DNA of 64,000 bases from Streptomyces gossypii (GTDB lineage: Bacteria > Actinomycetota > Actinomycetes > Streptomycetales > Streptomycetaceae), in assembly GCF_025165795.1 (NCBI RefSeq), contig NZ_JAJAGO010000003.1, positions 124,001 to 188,000 of the forward strand, given 5' to 3'. Within the stretch, counting starts at the first letter, position 1. Each line of letters starts with the position of its first letter. The notes under the pieces were generated by a model, which saw nothing but the letters and a program-made list of their open reading frames with translations, made no database searches and had not been told where the DNA came from. Of this stretch, positions 36,542-46,209 are shown one piece after another. The position numbers and the translations under genes are program-made.

Positions 36542-39500
36542 GTGTCCGGGCCCGAGTACGTACAGGTTGAGGCTCCGTTGCTCCGGCAGTTGATGCTGAT
36601 GGGGTGGGAACATCTGCCAGGCCAGGCGGAGGGCGCGTTCAAACCGGAGGACCCGACGGAGTCCGGGCGCGACTCGTTCGCCGAGGTGCTGATGGAGTCG
36701 CGGCTGCGTAAGGCGCTGCTTGACATCAACCCAGGGCCGAATGGAGACCCTTGGCTGGATGACGCGCGGATCAGCCAAGTGATGGGCGAGCTGACCCGCA
36801 TCACGGCCAAAGGTCTGCTGGAGGCCAACGAGCTGACGACCGAGCTGTTGATCAAGGGCGTCACCGTGCCGGGCCTGCCGGGGTGGGACGGAGGCCGAGA
36901 CCAGCGTGTCCACTTCATCGACTGGAAGCACTGGCAGCGCAACGAATTCGTGGTCGTATCCCAGTTCCGGGTCGACGTGCCAGGCATGAGCGGGCTGAAG
37001 CACATCGCGCCCGACGAGGTGCTGTTGGTCAACGGCATCCCCCTGGTCGTCGTGGAGTGCAAGAAACCCAGCAAGGGTGACGCAATCGCCGCGGCTGTGA
37101 CGCAGCTGAGGCGGTACGCCGGCCAGGGTCGCGGCCGAATCCCCACCGGAAATCCGAAGCTCTTCCACACCGTCCAGCTGACCGTGGCGACCTGTGGGGA
37201 GCGGGCACGTCTGGGCACGTTCACGTCCGACACCGAGCACTACGTGCCGTGGCGTGACCCGTACCCGCTGATCGACGAAACCATCGCGGCTGCGCTTGAG
37301 TGCGACGAGCGATCGGTCACTGAACAGAACCGGCTCACCGCGGTTGTGCTGCACCCTGAGCGGATGTTGCGGATCATCCACGACTACGTCACGTTCATGA
37401 CGCTGGACAACGGCATTCGGATCAAGGCCGCGCCGCGTTACCAGCAGTACCGCGCGGTCGAGAAGACGTTGGAGCGCCTGCTGACGGGCGATACGCGCGA
37501 GGAGGACGGTGCCCAGGACCGGCGGGGCGGGATCATCTGGCATACCCAGGGCTCCGGCAAGAGCCTCACTATGACGTTCCTCGTCCGCCGCATGCGGTCG
37601 ATCCCGGAACTGTCCGCGGTCAAGGTCGTGCTGGTCACCGACCGGACACAGCTACAGAAACAGTTGTCGGAAACGCTCCGGCTTACTGGTGAAGAAGTCG
37701 AGGAGGCCAAGCGGGTCAAGCAGGCCAAGCGGCTGCTGGCGGCCCACGGCCCGGGCATCGTCGCCGTGATGATCCAGAAGCAGCAGGATGTGACGGCACG
37801 GTCCACCGATGGCGAGCTGGGCGAGGCCGTCCCCTCGCTCGGGGAGCTCAACGACGGCACCGCGATCGTGGTCCTCATTGACGAGGCGCACCGGTCGCAC
37901 GGCTCCACCCTGCACATGAACCTGCTGGAGGCGCTGCCCAACTGCGCCAGGATCGGCTTCACCGGAACCCCGATCATCATGGGCAAGCAGAAGAGGACAT
38001 CCCAGATCTTCGGCAGCATCATCGACACATACCGGCTGGCCGACGCCGAGGCCGACGGCGCGGTCGTGCGGATCTTCTATGAGGGCAACACCGTCAAGGG
38101 CGCGGTCAGGGACGGACGTGACCTCGACGAGGTCTTCGAGGACTTGTTCGCTGACCAGAGCGAGGAGGATCGCGAAGCCCTGCAGCGCCGGTACGCCACC
38201 AAGGGCGATGTAATCGAATCGGAAGAGCTGATCGCGGCCAAGGCCAGGCACCTGCTCAGGCACTACGTCACGACCGTAATCCCCGGCGGGTTCAAGGCCC
38301 AGCTGGTGGCGAACAGCCGGGAGGCGACACTGCGATACCGGGAGGCTCTGCTCGCTGCGAGGGAGGAACTGGTCCGCCAGGCCGAAGAAGTCCCGGCGCG
38401 GTTGCTCGACACTCCGCAGGACCAGCTGACGGCCCGGCAGATCGCACAGGTCAACGCACATCGGAATCTCGATCTGCTCAATGCTATGGATTTCGTACCC
38501 GTCATCTCTCCGGGCACCGACGACGACGAGGAGCGCTTTATTGAATGGACCGCGCAGAAGCCACAGGAACGCAGGGTCGACGACTTCACGAAGCCCTTCC
38601 CGGCGGAAATCGGCCCGGAGGACCACCCGGTCGCATTCCTGATCGTCAAGTCAATGCTGCTGACCGGCTTCGACGCGCCGATCGAGCAGGTGCTCTACAT
38701 CGACCGCTCACTCAAGCAGGCCGAGCTGTTGCAGGCGGTGGCCCGCGTCAACCGGCCGACAAAGGACAAGAAGTGTGGCTATATTGTTGACTACTTCGGG
38801 GTCGCTAACCATCTGACCGAAGCGCTCAAAGCGTACGCCGCCGACGATGTCGATGGAGTACTTGTCGACCTCCACGAGGAAGTCGCCAAGTTGGGTCCAA
38901 TGCGTCGTCGGCTCCAAGCGATCTTCAGCGACCATGGTGTGACCCCCTCTGGGGCAACCCTGGAGGACTGTGTGCTTCTGTTGAACGACGGAGCCCGGTT
39001 CGACAGGTTCGAGGCCGAGCTCAAGCGATTCCTCATCACCATTGACGTCATCCTGCCTGAGCCGACGGTGCGTCCCTTTCTGAAGGACGCCACCCTCTAT
39101 GCGGAGATCGCAATGCGGGCCAAGCGCAGGTTCCGAGTCGACGGTGGTGACTTCGACCCCAGCGTGTACGGCGCGAAGGTCCGGCAACTGCTGGACGATC
39201 ACCTGCTGTCACTCGGCATTGACCAGAAGCTACCGCCGGTGTCACTGACGGCGGACGACTTCGAGGAGAAGGTAGCGGCACTGCCTGGTGCGCGAACCCG
39301 TGCGTCGGAGATGGAGCATGCCGTACGGGACCACATCGAGATTAACCGCGGTAAGGATCCACGCTTTTACAAGCAACTCAGCCAGCGCCTCGAAGAGATT
39401 CTGCGCGACTACGCCGAGAACTGGGAACAGCAGGCCACGCTCCTCGCCGACCTCGTGGCCGAGTTGCGAGATGACCGCCCCGCCCCCGATGACCCGCTCA

Positions 39501-39799
39501 GCCCTGTCGAAAGGGCGCTCTACGGTGTCCTACTGGAGGAGACAGCCCGGGATGGAGTGGTCGATCCGGAGACCGACCAGTGGTTGTGCGACATAAGCAC
39601 AGGCGTCTGCCGGATCGCCCAGCAGGTGACCCATCGGCGTGATTTCTGGCGGAGCCCGGTAGACCAGGAGGACTTCCGGCACCAGACGGTTCAGTGGCTG
39701 ATCAATGGGGATGTGGTGGCGATCGACAAGGTCGACTCCCTGGCAGACCAGCTGCTGGAAGTGATCGGACACCGACGTACCGAGATTCCACGCCCGTGA
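36542..39799 (+). CDS. hsdR: Type I restriction endonuclease subunit HsdR (1085 aa)
   Basis: The motor and nuclease subunit. The N-terminal PD-(D/E)XK-type nuclease has DEVLLVNGIPLVVVECKKP (catalytic E-x-K). The SF2 translocase has Walker A WHTQGSGKSLTMTFLVRRM, motif II VVLIDEAHRSHG, motif III IGFTGTP, and later LLTGFDAPIEQVLYIDR and QAVARVNRP. The C-terminal helical part (residues about 800-1085) should bind HsdM/HsdS. GTG 36542 is chosen because GAGGAA precedes it closely; GTG 36524 is in frame. It forms a complete type I system with hsdM and hsdS. Confidence 0.92.
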   Translation: MSGPEYVQVEAPLLRQLMLMGWEHLPGQAEGAFKPEDPTESGRDSFAEVLMESRLRKALLDINPGPNGDPWLDDARISQVMGELTRITAKGLLEANELTTELLIKGVTVPGLPGWDGGRDQRVHFIDWKHWQRNEFVVVSQFRVDVPGMSGLKHIAPDEVLLVNGIPLVVVECKKPSKGDAIAAAVTQLRRYAGQGRGRIPTGNPKLFHTVQLTVATCGERARLGTFTSDTEHYVPWRDPYPLIDETIAAALECDERSVTEQNRLTAVVLHPERMLRIIHDYVTFMTLDNGIRIKAAPRYQQYRAVEKTLERLLTGDTREEDGAQDRRGGIIWHTQGSGKSLTMTFLVRRMRSIPELSAVKVVLVTDRTQLQKQLSETLRLTGEEVEEAKRVKQAKRLLAAHGPGIVAVMIQKQQDVTARSTDGELGEAVPSLGELNDGTAIVVLIDEAHRSHGSTLHMNLLEALPNCARIGFTGTPIIMGKQKRTSQIFGSIIDTYRLADAEADGAVVRIFYEGNTVKGAVRDGRDLDEVFEDLFADQSEEDREALQRRYATKGDVIESEELIAAKARHLLRHYVTTVIPGGFKAQLVANSREATLRYREALLAAREELVRQAEEVPARLLDTPQDQLTARQIAQVNAHRNLDLLNAMDFVPVISPGTDDDEERFIEWTAQKPQERRVDDFTKPFPAEIGPEDHPVAFLIVKSMLLTGFDAPIEQVLYIDRSLKQAELLQAVARVNRPTKDKKCGYIVDYFGVANHLTEALKAYAADDVDGVLVDLHEEVAKLGPMRRRLQAIFSDHGVTPSGATLEDCVLLLNDGARFDRFEAELKRFLITIDVILPEPTVRPFLKDATLYAEIAMRAKRRFRVDGGDFDPSVYGAKVRQLLDDHLLSLGIDQKLPPVSLTADDFEEKVAALPGARTRASEMEHAVRDHIEINRGKDPRFYKQLSQRLEEILRDYAENWEQQATLLADLVAELRDDRPAPDDPLSPVERALYGVLLEETARDGVVDPETDQWLCDISTGVCRIAQQVTHRRDFWRSPVDQEDFRHQTVQWLINGDVVAIDKVDSLADQLLEVIGHRRTEIPRP

Positions 39800-39841
39800 G
39801 TACCGAGCCTGGTAGGACATGTCGGTGACGGGCGTCAGGAT

Positions 39842-40579
39842 GTGGCTGTGAAAGGTTCAGCAGCCGTCGAAGTCCTGCGCGTCGACGACCTCGACGTACA
39901 AGTGAGGGTCAGCGAGCGACGGCGGGGGATCAGGCTGACGGTCGAGCGCGACTCGACCGTCAGCGTCACTGTCCCCCCGGGGACCGGGCAAACCGAACTG
40001 GTCAAGCTGGTCAGAAGCCGACGGCAATGGCTGTACACCAAGCTCGCCGAACGCGAGTCGCTGAGCGAGGGCAGACCTCCACGTGATTATGTCTCCGGAG
40101 AGGGCTTTCCCTATTTGGGGCGCAGCCACCGGCTAATGGTCGTCGAGACCGGACCGACCGATGTGCGGTTGCTGCGGGGTCGGCTGGAGATCCGACAGAA
40201 TGTGCTCCACGATGCATCCACGGCCTTGATCACCTGGTACACGCGGCGTGGTACGAGCTGGTTGCCCAGTCGGCTCCAACCATGGGCCAAGCGACTGGAC
40301 GTGACTTGCAGTGAACTCCGGGTCCGGCCCCTAGGCTATCGCTGGGGATCGTGCTCGATCCATGGCGATCTCAATATTCATTGGGCAACCATGCAGCTTC
40401 CGCCCGATTTGATCGACTACGTGCTCGTGCATGAGCTGGCCCATCTACGTGTGCCCGATCACAGCGAACGATTCTGGCGGACAGTTCAGCGGGCTATGCC
40501 TGACTGTGATGCTCGTCGCGACCGGTTGCGACGAATCGGACCCGATCTGTGGCTTCCGGAACCGAAGTTCGCCACCTAA
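39842..40579 (+). CDS. YgjP/SprT-like zinc metallopeptidase (DUF45, 245 aa)
   Basis: A predicted zinc protease of the YgjP (DUF45, M48-like) family. The C-terminal third carries the family motif: LGYRWGSCSIHGDLNIHWATMQLPPDLIDYVLVHELAHLRVPDHSERFW, with HELAH as zinc ligands and catalytic Glu. The N-terminal beta-rich part (RRRGIRLTVERDSTVSVTVP, QWLYTKLAE) is typical. Genes of this family very often follow hsdR in type I restriction loci. A role in regulating or turning over the restriction enzyme has been proposed but is not settled. It starts at GTG 39842, 42 nt after hsdR, so probably in the same transcript. Confidence 0.85.
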   Translation: MAVKGSAAVEVLRVDDLDVQVRVSERRRGIRLTVERDSTVSVTVPPGTGQTELVKLVRSRRQWLYTKLAERESLSEGRPPRDYVSGEGFPYLGRSHRLMVVETGPTDVRLLRGRLEIRQNVLHDASTALITWYTRRGTSWLPSRLQPWAKRLDVTCSELRVRPLGYRWGSCSIHGDLNIHWATMQLPPDLIDYVLVHELAHLRVPDHSERFWRTVQRAMPDCDARRDRLRRIGPDLWLPEPKFAT

Positions 40580-40953
40580 TGGCGGTATTTCCTCGGTATC
40601 CTGACACGAGCCTACTGGCGGCTGGACCGTACGGCGGTGGTCGTCGCCAGCGGGTGCACCGCAGTCGGCCCCCAACGACTCCACGCTGGCCACGATTTTG
40701 CGTGCCGTGACACTGGTGTCACGGCGAGGCCGCCTATTCACCGACAGAAGACAGATTGCCACCCATCGCCGCCGACCAAGTCGAGGTGGCGCTGGGATTC
40801 CTTTGGGAGCCCAACTGGGAGCCAATCTGCCTTCCCAGCCCTGCCGGGATCACCCGAGACCTTCTCACCTCTATGCCCTGACCAGCCAAAAAACAGCAGA
40901 CCACCCAGTGTCGACCCCACCCGAACCTCATTCGGGACGAAGAGGCCGTGAGT
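40580..40953. other. Gene-free gap between convergent genes, with an orphan palindrome
   Basis: About 370 bp between the peptidase gene and the convergent aminotransferase gene. It contains CCGTGACACTGGTGTCACGG (40705-40724), two 9-bp arms around a 2-bp centre, which looks like a repressor operator but lies upstream of no gene on either strand. Minus-strand frames here have no recognisable domain. Confidence 0.4.
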
Positions 40954-42120
<1,167 letters not shown>

Positions 42121-42133
42121 GTCTCCACCGTCC

Positions 42134-43447
42134 TCACTCGTGTGCTCGTCGATACTCTGGGGGCCATCCTGACTCATGGCCGGTCCTGCTCACTCTGGGC
42201 GCGGGGATCTCGGCAGGGTGAGGAGCCGCAGTTCTCTGCTCTGCCGACTTCGTGGTCGGCTCCCGGAGGATGCCAGCCTTTGCCGAGATGTCGCGCAGGA
42301 ACGAGTTCTGCAGGTCGTGCAGTGTCGCGATCTTGGAGACCAAGAGCTGCGCCGCCTCGTGCAGGGGCTCCGCCGCCCTGTGGAATTCGGCGCGCGAGAA
42401 CCGGTCCGGCCAGGTGATCTTCAGGCGTCTCAGGGCAAGGGCTGAGATCTCCCGGCTGTTCTGGCCTTGTGCCAACTCAGCGATGTCTCCGCTTCGGCTT
42501 CTGAGCTCGTGGAGAAGCCACCAACGGTCTTCGTCCTCGGCGGGTCGAATGGCAACGACGCTTCTGAGTGGTGTCGCCGGTCGGCTCAGCACGGCGGTGT
42601 GTGTGCCGTCGGAGCGAGTGCTCAACATGATGGTGCCGGGCGGATGCAACTCGCCCGCCCCGGCCGGGCCGCTCAGACGGAACCTCGGGACGTGAGGGAC
42701 GGGGAGGTCGTACAAATCTTTGGGAGCAATCACATCGGCGGAGGGTTCCAGGAGCGGCGAAGGGAGTGAGCGCTCGGAGCCTTTGCCTGTCTTCGGCTTG
42801 GCGACCTTCCCGAGCGAGCGCGTTTCCCATGGCCCATGCGAAGAGGCCCAGTCGTCGTGAAGTGCGTCTGCCAGTTCTACAGACTTGCGGGCTGTCTCCC
42901 GGTAGAGGGAGATCATCTCCTCGATGAGGCTGAAAGCCCGGTGGTAGGCGCTGATGACATCCGGCGGGGGCAGTGGGAACAGCATCTGACGGAGGGTGTC
43001 AAGGCTGACGGTCGGCTCGACGTGTGCCGTGACGTCCTCTTCGATCCGGGCCTTCGCCGTGGGCGTCTGCAGCCAGATGTGCAGCCATCGCACGATAAGC
43101 GGTTCTGCCCGGATGATGCCGATGGGCCGAGTCGCTGTGTATCCCGCGTGTTCGGGGGTGACCAACGCGGACTCGCCCACACGTCGTACGAGTACGACGG
43201 CCAGATCGCCCTCCCTGAGGGTTGCCCGGGAGGGCGGAGATTCGCCTGTCCGGCACTCGTTGGCCGGGATCGCGAGGATCCTGCCGTCCCGGACGAATGT
43301 TGAACCGACGACTCCGGGAGTCTTGTCGGCGGACTTGTCGTCGAGGAAGCCGCTGGTAGTGCGGATCTTTTGGTCTCCCTCAATCTCGATGGAGGTTGTC
43401 CGCCAAGCCGCCGTGCTGGACTCCAACCGGTCGGCCTCGCCTTCCAT
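42134..43447 (-). CDS. Specificity-subunit-like protein (HsdS-like, 437 aa)
   Basis: Probably the DNA-recognition partner of the methylase encoded just upstream. Two regions resemble type I target-recognition domains. The first spans GDLAVVLVRRVGESALVTPEHAGYTATRPIGIIR to PLPPPDVISAYHRAFSLIEEMISLYRETARKSVELADAL. The second is SLGKVAKPKTGKGSERSLPSP to ALRRLKITWPDRFSRAEFHRAAEPLHEAAQLLVSKIATLHDLQNSFLRDI, each followed by a helical dimerisation-type stretch. The match is weaker than for the hsdS at 34606, and no restriction subunit is nearby. ATG 43447 overlaps the methylase stop by one base. The C-terminal 45 residues are low-complexity. Confidence 0.7.
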   Translation of the reverse strand: MEGEADRLESSTAAWRTTSIEIEGDQKIRTTSGFLDDKSADKTPGVVGSTFVRDGRILAIPANECRTGESPPSRATLREGDLAVVLVRRVGESALVTPEHAGYTATRPIGIIRAEPLIVRWLHIWLQTPTAKARIEEDVTAHVEPTVSLDTLRQMLFPLPPPDVISAYHRAFSLIEEMISLYRETARKSVELADALHDDWASSHGPWETRSLGKVAKPKTGKGSERSLPSPLLEPSADVIAPKDLYDLPVPHVPRFRLSGPAGAGELHPPGTIMLSTRSDGTHTAVLSRPATPLRSVVAIRPAEDEDRWWLLHELRSRSGDIAELAQGQNSREISALALRRLKITWPDRFSRAEFHRAAEPLHEAAQLLVSKIATLHDLQNSFLRDISAKAGILREPTTKSAEQRTAAPHPAEIPAPRVSRTGHESGWPPEYRRAHE

Positions 43448-44952
43448 CAGATCTCCTCCAAGGCGTCCAGCAAGCGGAGTTCCAGGGCGCGCATCTGGTC
43501 GAACTGCTCGGTCAGTTCGAGCTTGAGCTGATCGATCCGGCTCCGCGTGTCCCGTTCGGGACCGGGCGGCTCCACGGCGTACGAAGTCGGCATCAGGCTG
43601 TACCCGCGGCTGGCGATTTCCTTCACGGAGCAGTTCCGGGACCATCCGTCGGTGTCGCTGTACGGCGTTGCCGTCGCACCGTTCCCGGGGAGACCACGCC
43701 AGGCTGCGAGCGTGCTCAGGATCAGAGCCGTGTTCTTGTCGCCCAGTCTCCGCGCTCTCGACTGTGGAACCTGTTCGAAGGCCCGACGCGCGTTGATGAA
43801 GAGGACCTGCCCGCGACGGTCCAGGGCGCCCCATCCGGGCCGTGCGCTCTTGGCCTTGTTGATCACCCACAGGCAGGCGGAGGACTGGGAGTGCCCGTAC
43901 ACGCGGCGCGGCAGGGCGATCACGCACTCAACGAGATCGCCTCGCAACAGTCGTTCGCGAAGCCGTCTTGGCATGGCCTGTCGGCTTCCGGCCACACGGT
44001 CGGCCATCAGGAAGACGGCGCGGCCGGCTGGAGCCAGTGCGTGAGCGATGTGCTGGATCCACGCGAAGTCGGCGGAGCTCCGGGGCGGGGCATCCTCCGG
44101 CCACCGGGGATCGAGAGGGACGGATGGGCCCGGCTGGCCAGCGTGCTGCTCCGTCCCTCCTTCCTGCGTCCAGTCCCGCTGGTTGAGTGAAGGGTTGGCC
44201 AGGACGATGTCGTAAGTCTCGGGTTCGGGCTGCGTCAGGCTGTCCCCGGGTGGAAGGACGTCGGCCTTGATCCCCCGCACCCAGAGGTTCATGCGGGCCA
44301 CCTGCGATGTGGGGGCATGCAGTTCCCTTCCCCGCAGAGACATGGTCGGGTTCAGTCCGACGCGCTCGTGGACGTAGCGGTGGCTCTCCACCAGGAGCCC
44401 GCCCGAACCGCAGGCCGGGTCAAGCACCCTGTGCCCGTCGTGGGGGACGACCGCGCCGACCATCAGACGCGCCATGTCCTCGGGTGTGAAGTAGTTGCTG
44501 CTGTCGGCCTGGGCCCACGAGAGGTCCCGCAGGCACTGGTCGAGCAACGGCCCGACTAGCTGGGTGGATCCGATGGCCTGAATGAGCGCGTGCAGGGGTC
44601 CTTCGGAGCCAGAGGGCGGAACGGGTACGAGGCTCACTGCGCCCGCTTCGGCGGCCGGATCCTCGATCGCGGGGAGGTGATGGACCAGGCACTTGGTCAC
44701 CGCAGCGTGGATTCCCGGGCTTCGCCCCGCCGATTGACTCAGCAGCCACGACCACGTCGGTACACCTTGGTCGGAGGTGACGCGCGGAGCTCGGCTCAGG
44801 TACAGCAGGCCGATAAGAAGCCGAGTCGCGTCGGTGGTGTTCATCACCCGCGAGAGCTGCGCGAGGTGTTGGCGCACTTTCACGAGCATCTCGTCGGGCA
44901 AGGAGGGGTGCGGGGCCTGTACGCGTCCTCGTAGGGCCTCCCTGCCACTCAC
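43447..44952 (-). CDS. N6-adenine DNA methylase-like protein with altered catalytic motif (501 aa)
   Basis: A type I-style N6 methylase: an N-terminal helical region, then SSNYFTPEDMARLMVGAVVPHDGHRVLDPACGSGGLLVESHRYVHE with SAM motif I (DPACGSGG). RGRELHAPTSQVARMNLWVRGI and LRRDLVECVIALP-like segments of the family follow. Motif IV reads DIVLANPSLNQRDW, so the usual NPPF/Y is NPSL: the second Pro and the aromatic residue are lost. Catalysis may be weak or absent, or the protein may act as a non-methylating reader. The start is GTG 44952, overlapping the small membrane-protein gene by 4 nt. It forms an operon with the S-like gene and the aminotransferase. Confidence 0.78.
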   Translation of the reverse strand: MSGREALRGRVQAPHPSLPDEMLVKVRQHLAQLSRVMNTTDATRLLIGLLYLSRAPRVTSDQGVPTWSWLLSQSAGRSPGIHAAVTKCLVHHLPAIEDPAAEAGAVSLVPVPPSGSEGPLHALIQAIGSTQLVGPLLDQCLRDLSWAQADSSNYFTPEDMARLMVGAVVPHDGHRVLDPACGSGGLLVESHRYVHERVGLNPTMSLRGRELHAPTSQVARMNLWVRGIKADVLPPGDSLTQPEPETYDIVLANPSLNQRDWTQEGGTEQHAGQPGPSVPLDPRWPEDAPPRSSADFAWIQHIAHALAPAGRAVFLMADRVAGSRQAMPRRLRERLLRGDLVECVIALPRRVYGHSQSSACLWVINKAKSARPGWGALDRRGQVLFINARRAFEQVPQSRARRLGDKNTALILSTLAAWRGLPGNGATATPYSDTDGWSRNCSVKEIASRGYSLMPTSYAVEPPGPERDTRSRIDQLKLELTEQFDQMRALELRLLDALEEI

Positions 44953-45140
44953 GAGCCCACCACGCCCAACGCATTCATGACGACGATGAGGAGTGTCAGG
45001 GCGCCGACGAAGGTGAACGCTCCAGTCTTGAGGGTGGCAGCGGGGCGCCCTCCCTCGACGGCGGTCACGAGGCTGCCGGCGAGCGCGACGACAAGCGCCG
45101 CGAGGACCGCGATGATCACGTACATCACTCTCAGCTGCAC
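44949..45140 (-). CDS. Small membrane protein with two transmembrane segments (63 aa)
   Basis: I do not recognise a named family. Two hydrophobic helices (VMYVIIAVLAALVVALAGSLV and FTFVGALTLLIVVMNALGVV) are joined by a short positively charged loop with GGRPAATLKTG. GTG 45140 has GGAAGGA a few bases upstream, and its stop overlaps the methylase start. As the first gene of the methylase/specificity/aminotransferase operon it may be a membrane effector or anchor for a defence function, or simply a passenger. Small two-helix membrane proteins are common effectors in phage-defence systems. Confidence 0.65.
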   Translation of the reverse strand: MQLRVMYVIIAVLAALVVALAGSLVTAVEGGRPAATLKTGAFTFVGALTLLIVVMNALGVVGS

Positions 45141-45243
45141 GTGGTTCCTTCCTGAGGTCGAGGGGGATCTCCAGGTGGCGAGTGAGTCGCGTGATCCCCG
45201 GCTTCAGGGACGACAGTAGAAGACGTAAGCCAAGCGGTGCTTG

Positions 45244-45325
45244 GTGCACACTGTTTGGGATTTTCTGAGCAACTCGCCCGCGCGTTGCGCCCTGTTAGCG
45301 AGTGCACGCTGTTTGGGGTTTCTGG
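45244..45325. repeat. Two direct repeats upstream of the methylase operon
   Basis: GTGCACACTGTTTGGGATTT (45244-45263) recurs as GTGCACGCTGTTTGGGGTTT (45302-45321), two differences in 20, spaced 58 bp apart. They lie 100-185 bp before the small membrane-protein start and 75-150 bp inside the attR end. They may be operator sites for this operon or recombination-factor sites. Confidence 0.7.
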
Positions 45326-45381
45326 CGGTGTGCTCGTGAAGGGGTGCGAGCGAGGTGCGTTCTGCAATCTGAATGGGTAGG

Positions 45382-46158
45382 TCAGCAAGCCTTGAGCCAG
45401 CCGACCTTCCATCCGGTGAACGAAAAAGTCTTCCCGCTGGACGAAATCGTCACGGTGCGGTCGCGCATGCCGGGGAGGGAGGCGAGTGGGAGGTGCTCGC
45501 CGTCGAAGGACAGGTGTTCGTAGACCTCGTCGGTCACCGCCAGCAGATCCCGGGTAGAGCAGAGTTCGGCGACGGCGGCCAGCTCGGCGCGGCTGAGCAC
45601 TGTGCCGGTGGGGTTGTGCGGGGTGTTGAGCAGGATGAGCCTGGTGCGGTCGGTGACGGCGGCGCGCAGCTCGTCCAGGTCGAGGTGGTAGCGGCCGTCG
45701 GCGGCGGGCCGCAGGGTGACGGGCACCCGGGTGCCGCCCGCCATCGCGATGCTGGCGGCGTACGAGTCGTAGTACGGCTCCAGCGCGATCACCTCGTCGC
45801 CCGGCTCCACCAGGGCCAGCAGTGAGGCGGCGATGGCCTCGGTCGCCCCGGCGGTGACCAGCACCTCGCCGTCCGGATCGTAACCGAGGCCGAGGTGGCC
45901 GTAGAAGCGCTCCTGGTGCGCCGCCACCGCCTGACGCAGTTCGGGGATGCCCGGGCCGGGCGGGTACTGGTTGCCGCGCCCGTCCCGCAGGGCACGTACG
46001 GCGGCCTCGCGGACCTCCTCGGGGCCGTCGGTGTCCGGGAAGCCCTGGCCGAGATTGAGCGCGCCGGTGCGTACGGCGAGCGCTGACATCTCGGCGAAGA
46101 TCGTCGTACCGAATTCCGCGAGCCGGCGGTTGAGCAGCGGTCGTTCCGTGGCGGTCAT
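45382..46158 (-). pseudogene. 5' half of the chromosomal PLP aminotransferase, cut off by the integrative element
   Basis: Encodes residues 1 to about 254 of the enzyme, from MTATERPLLNRRLAEFGTT through GQGFPDTDGPEE, NTPHNPTGTVLS and the PLP-lysine segment SSSGKTFSFTGWKVGW. It then reads into the element for LKAC and stops at 45382. The small domain and C-terminal half of the active site are missing (they are at 24922-25369), so the product cannot be active. The start is ATG 46158; ATG 46167 is in frame. The promoter should be intact, so a truncated protein may still be made. The element supplies a complete homologue. Confidence 0.9.
45397..45400. other. attR core of the integrative element
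   Basis: CCAG again marks the junction: element sequence GCAAGCCTTGAG to its left and chromosomal CCGACCTTCCATCCGG to its right. Joining the chromosomal sides of both junctions gives GTCACCCAGCCGACCTTCC, which restores the aminotransferase frame (KVGW-VTG). Confidence 0.75.
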
Positions 46159-46209
46159 GACCGCCATCCTGGGCGAACGACCGGTCTTCCTCAACAGGCC
46201 GGTGCCGTG

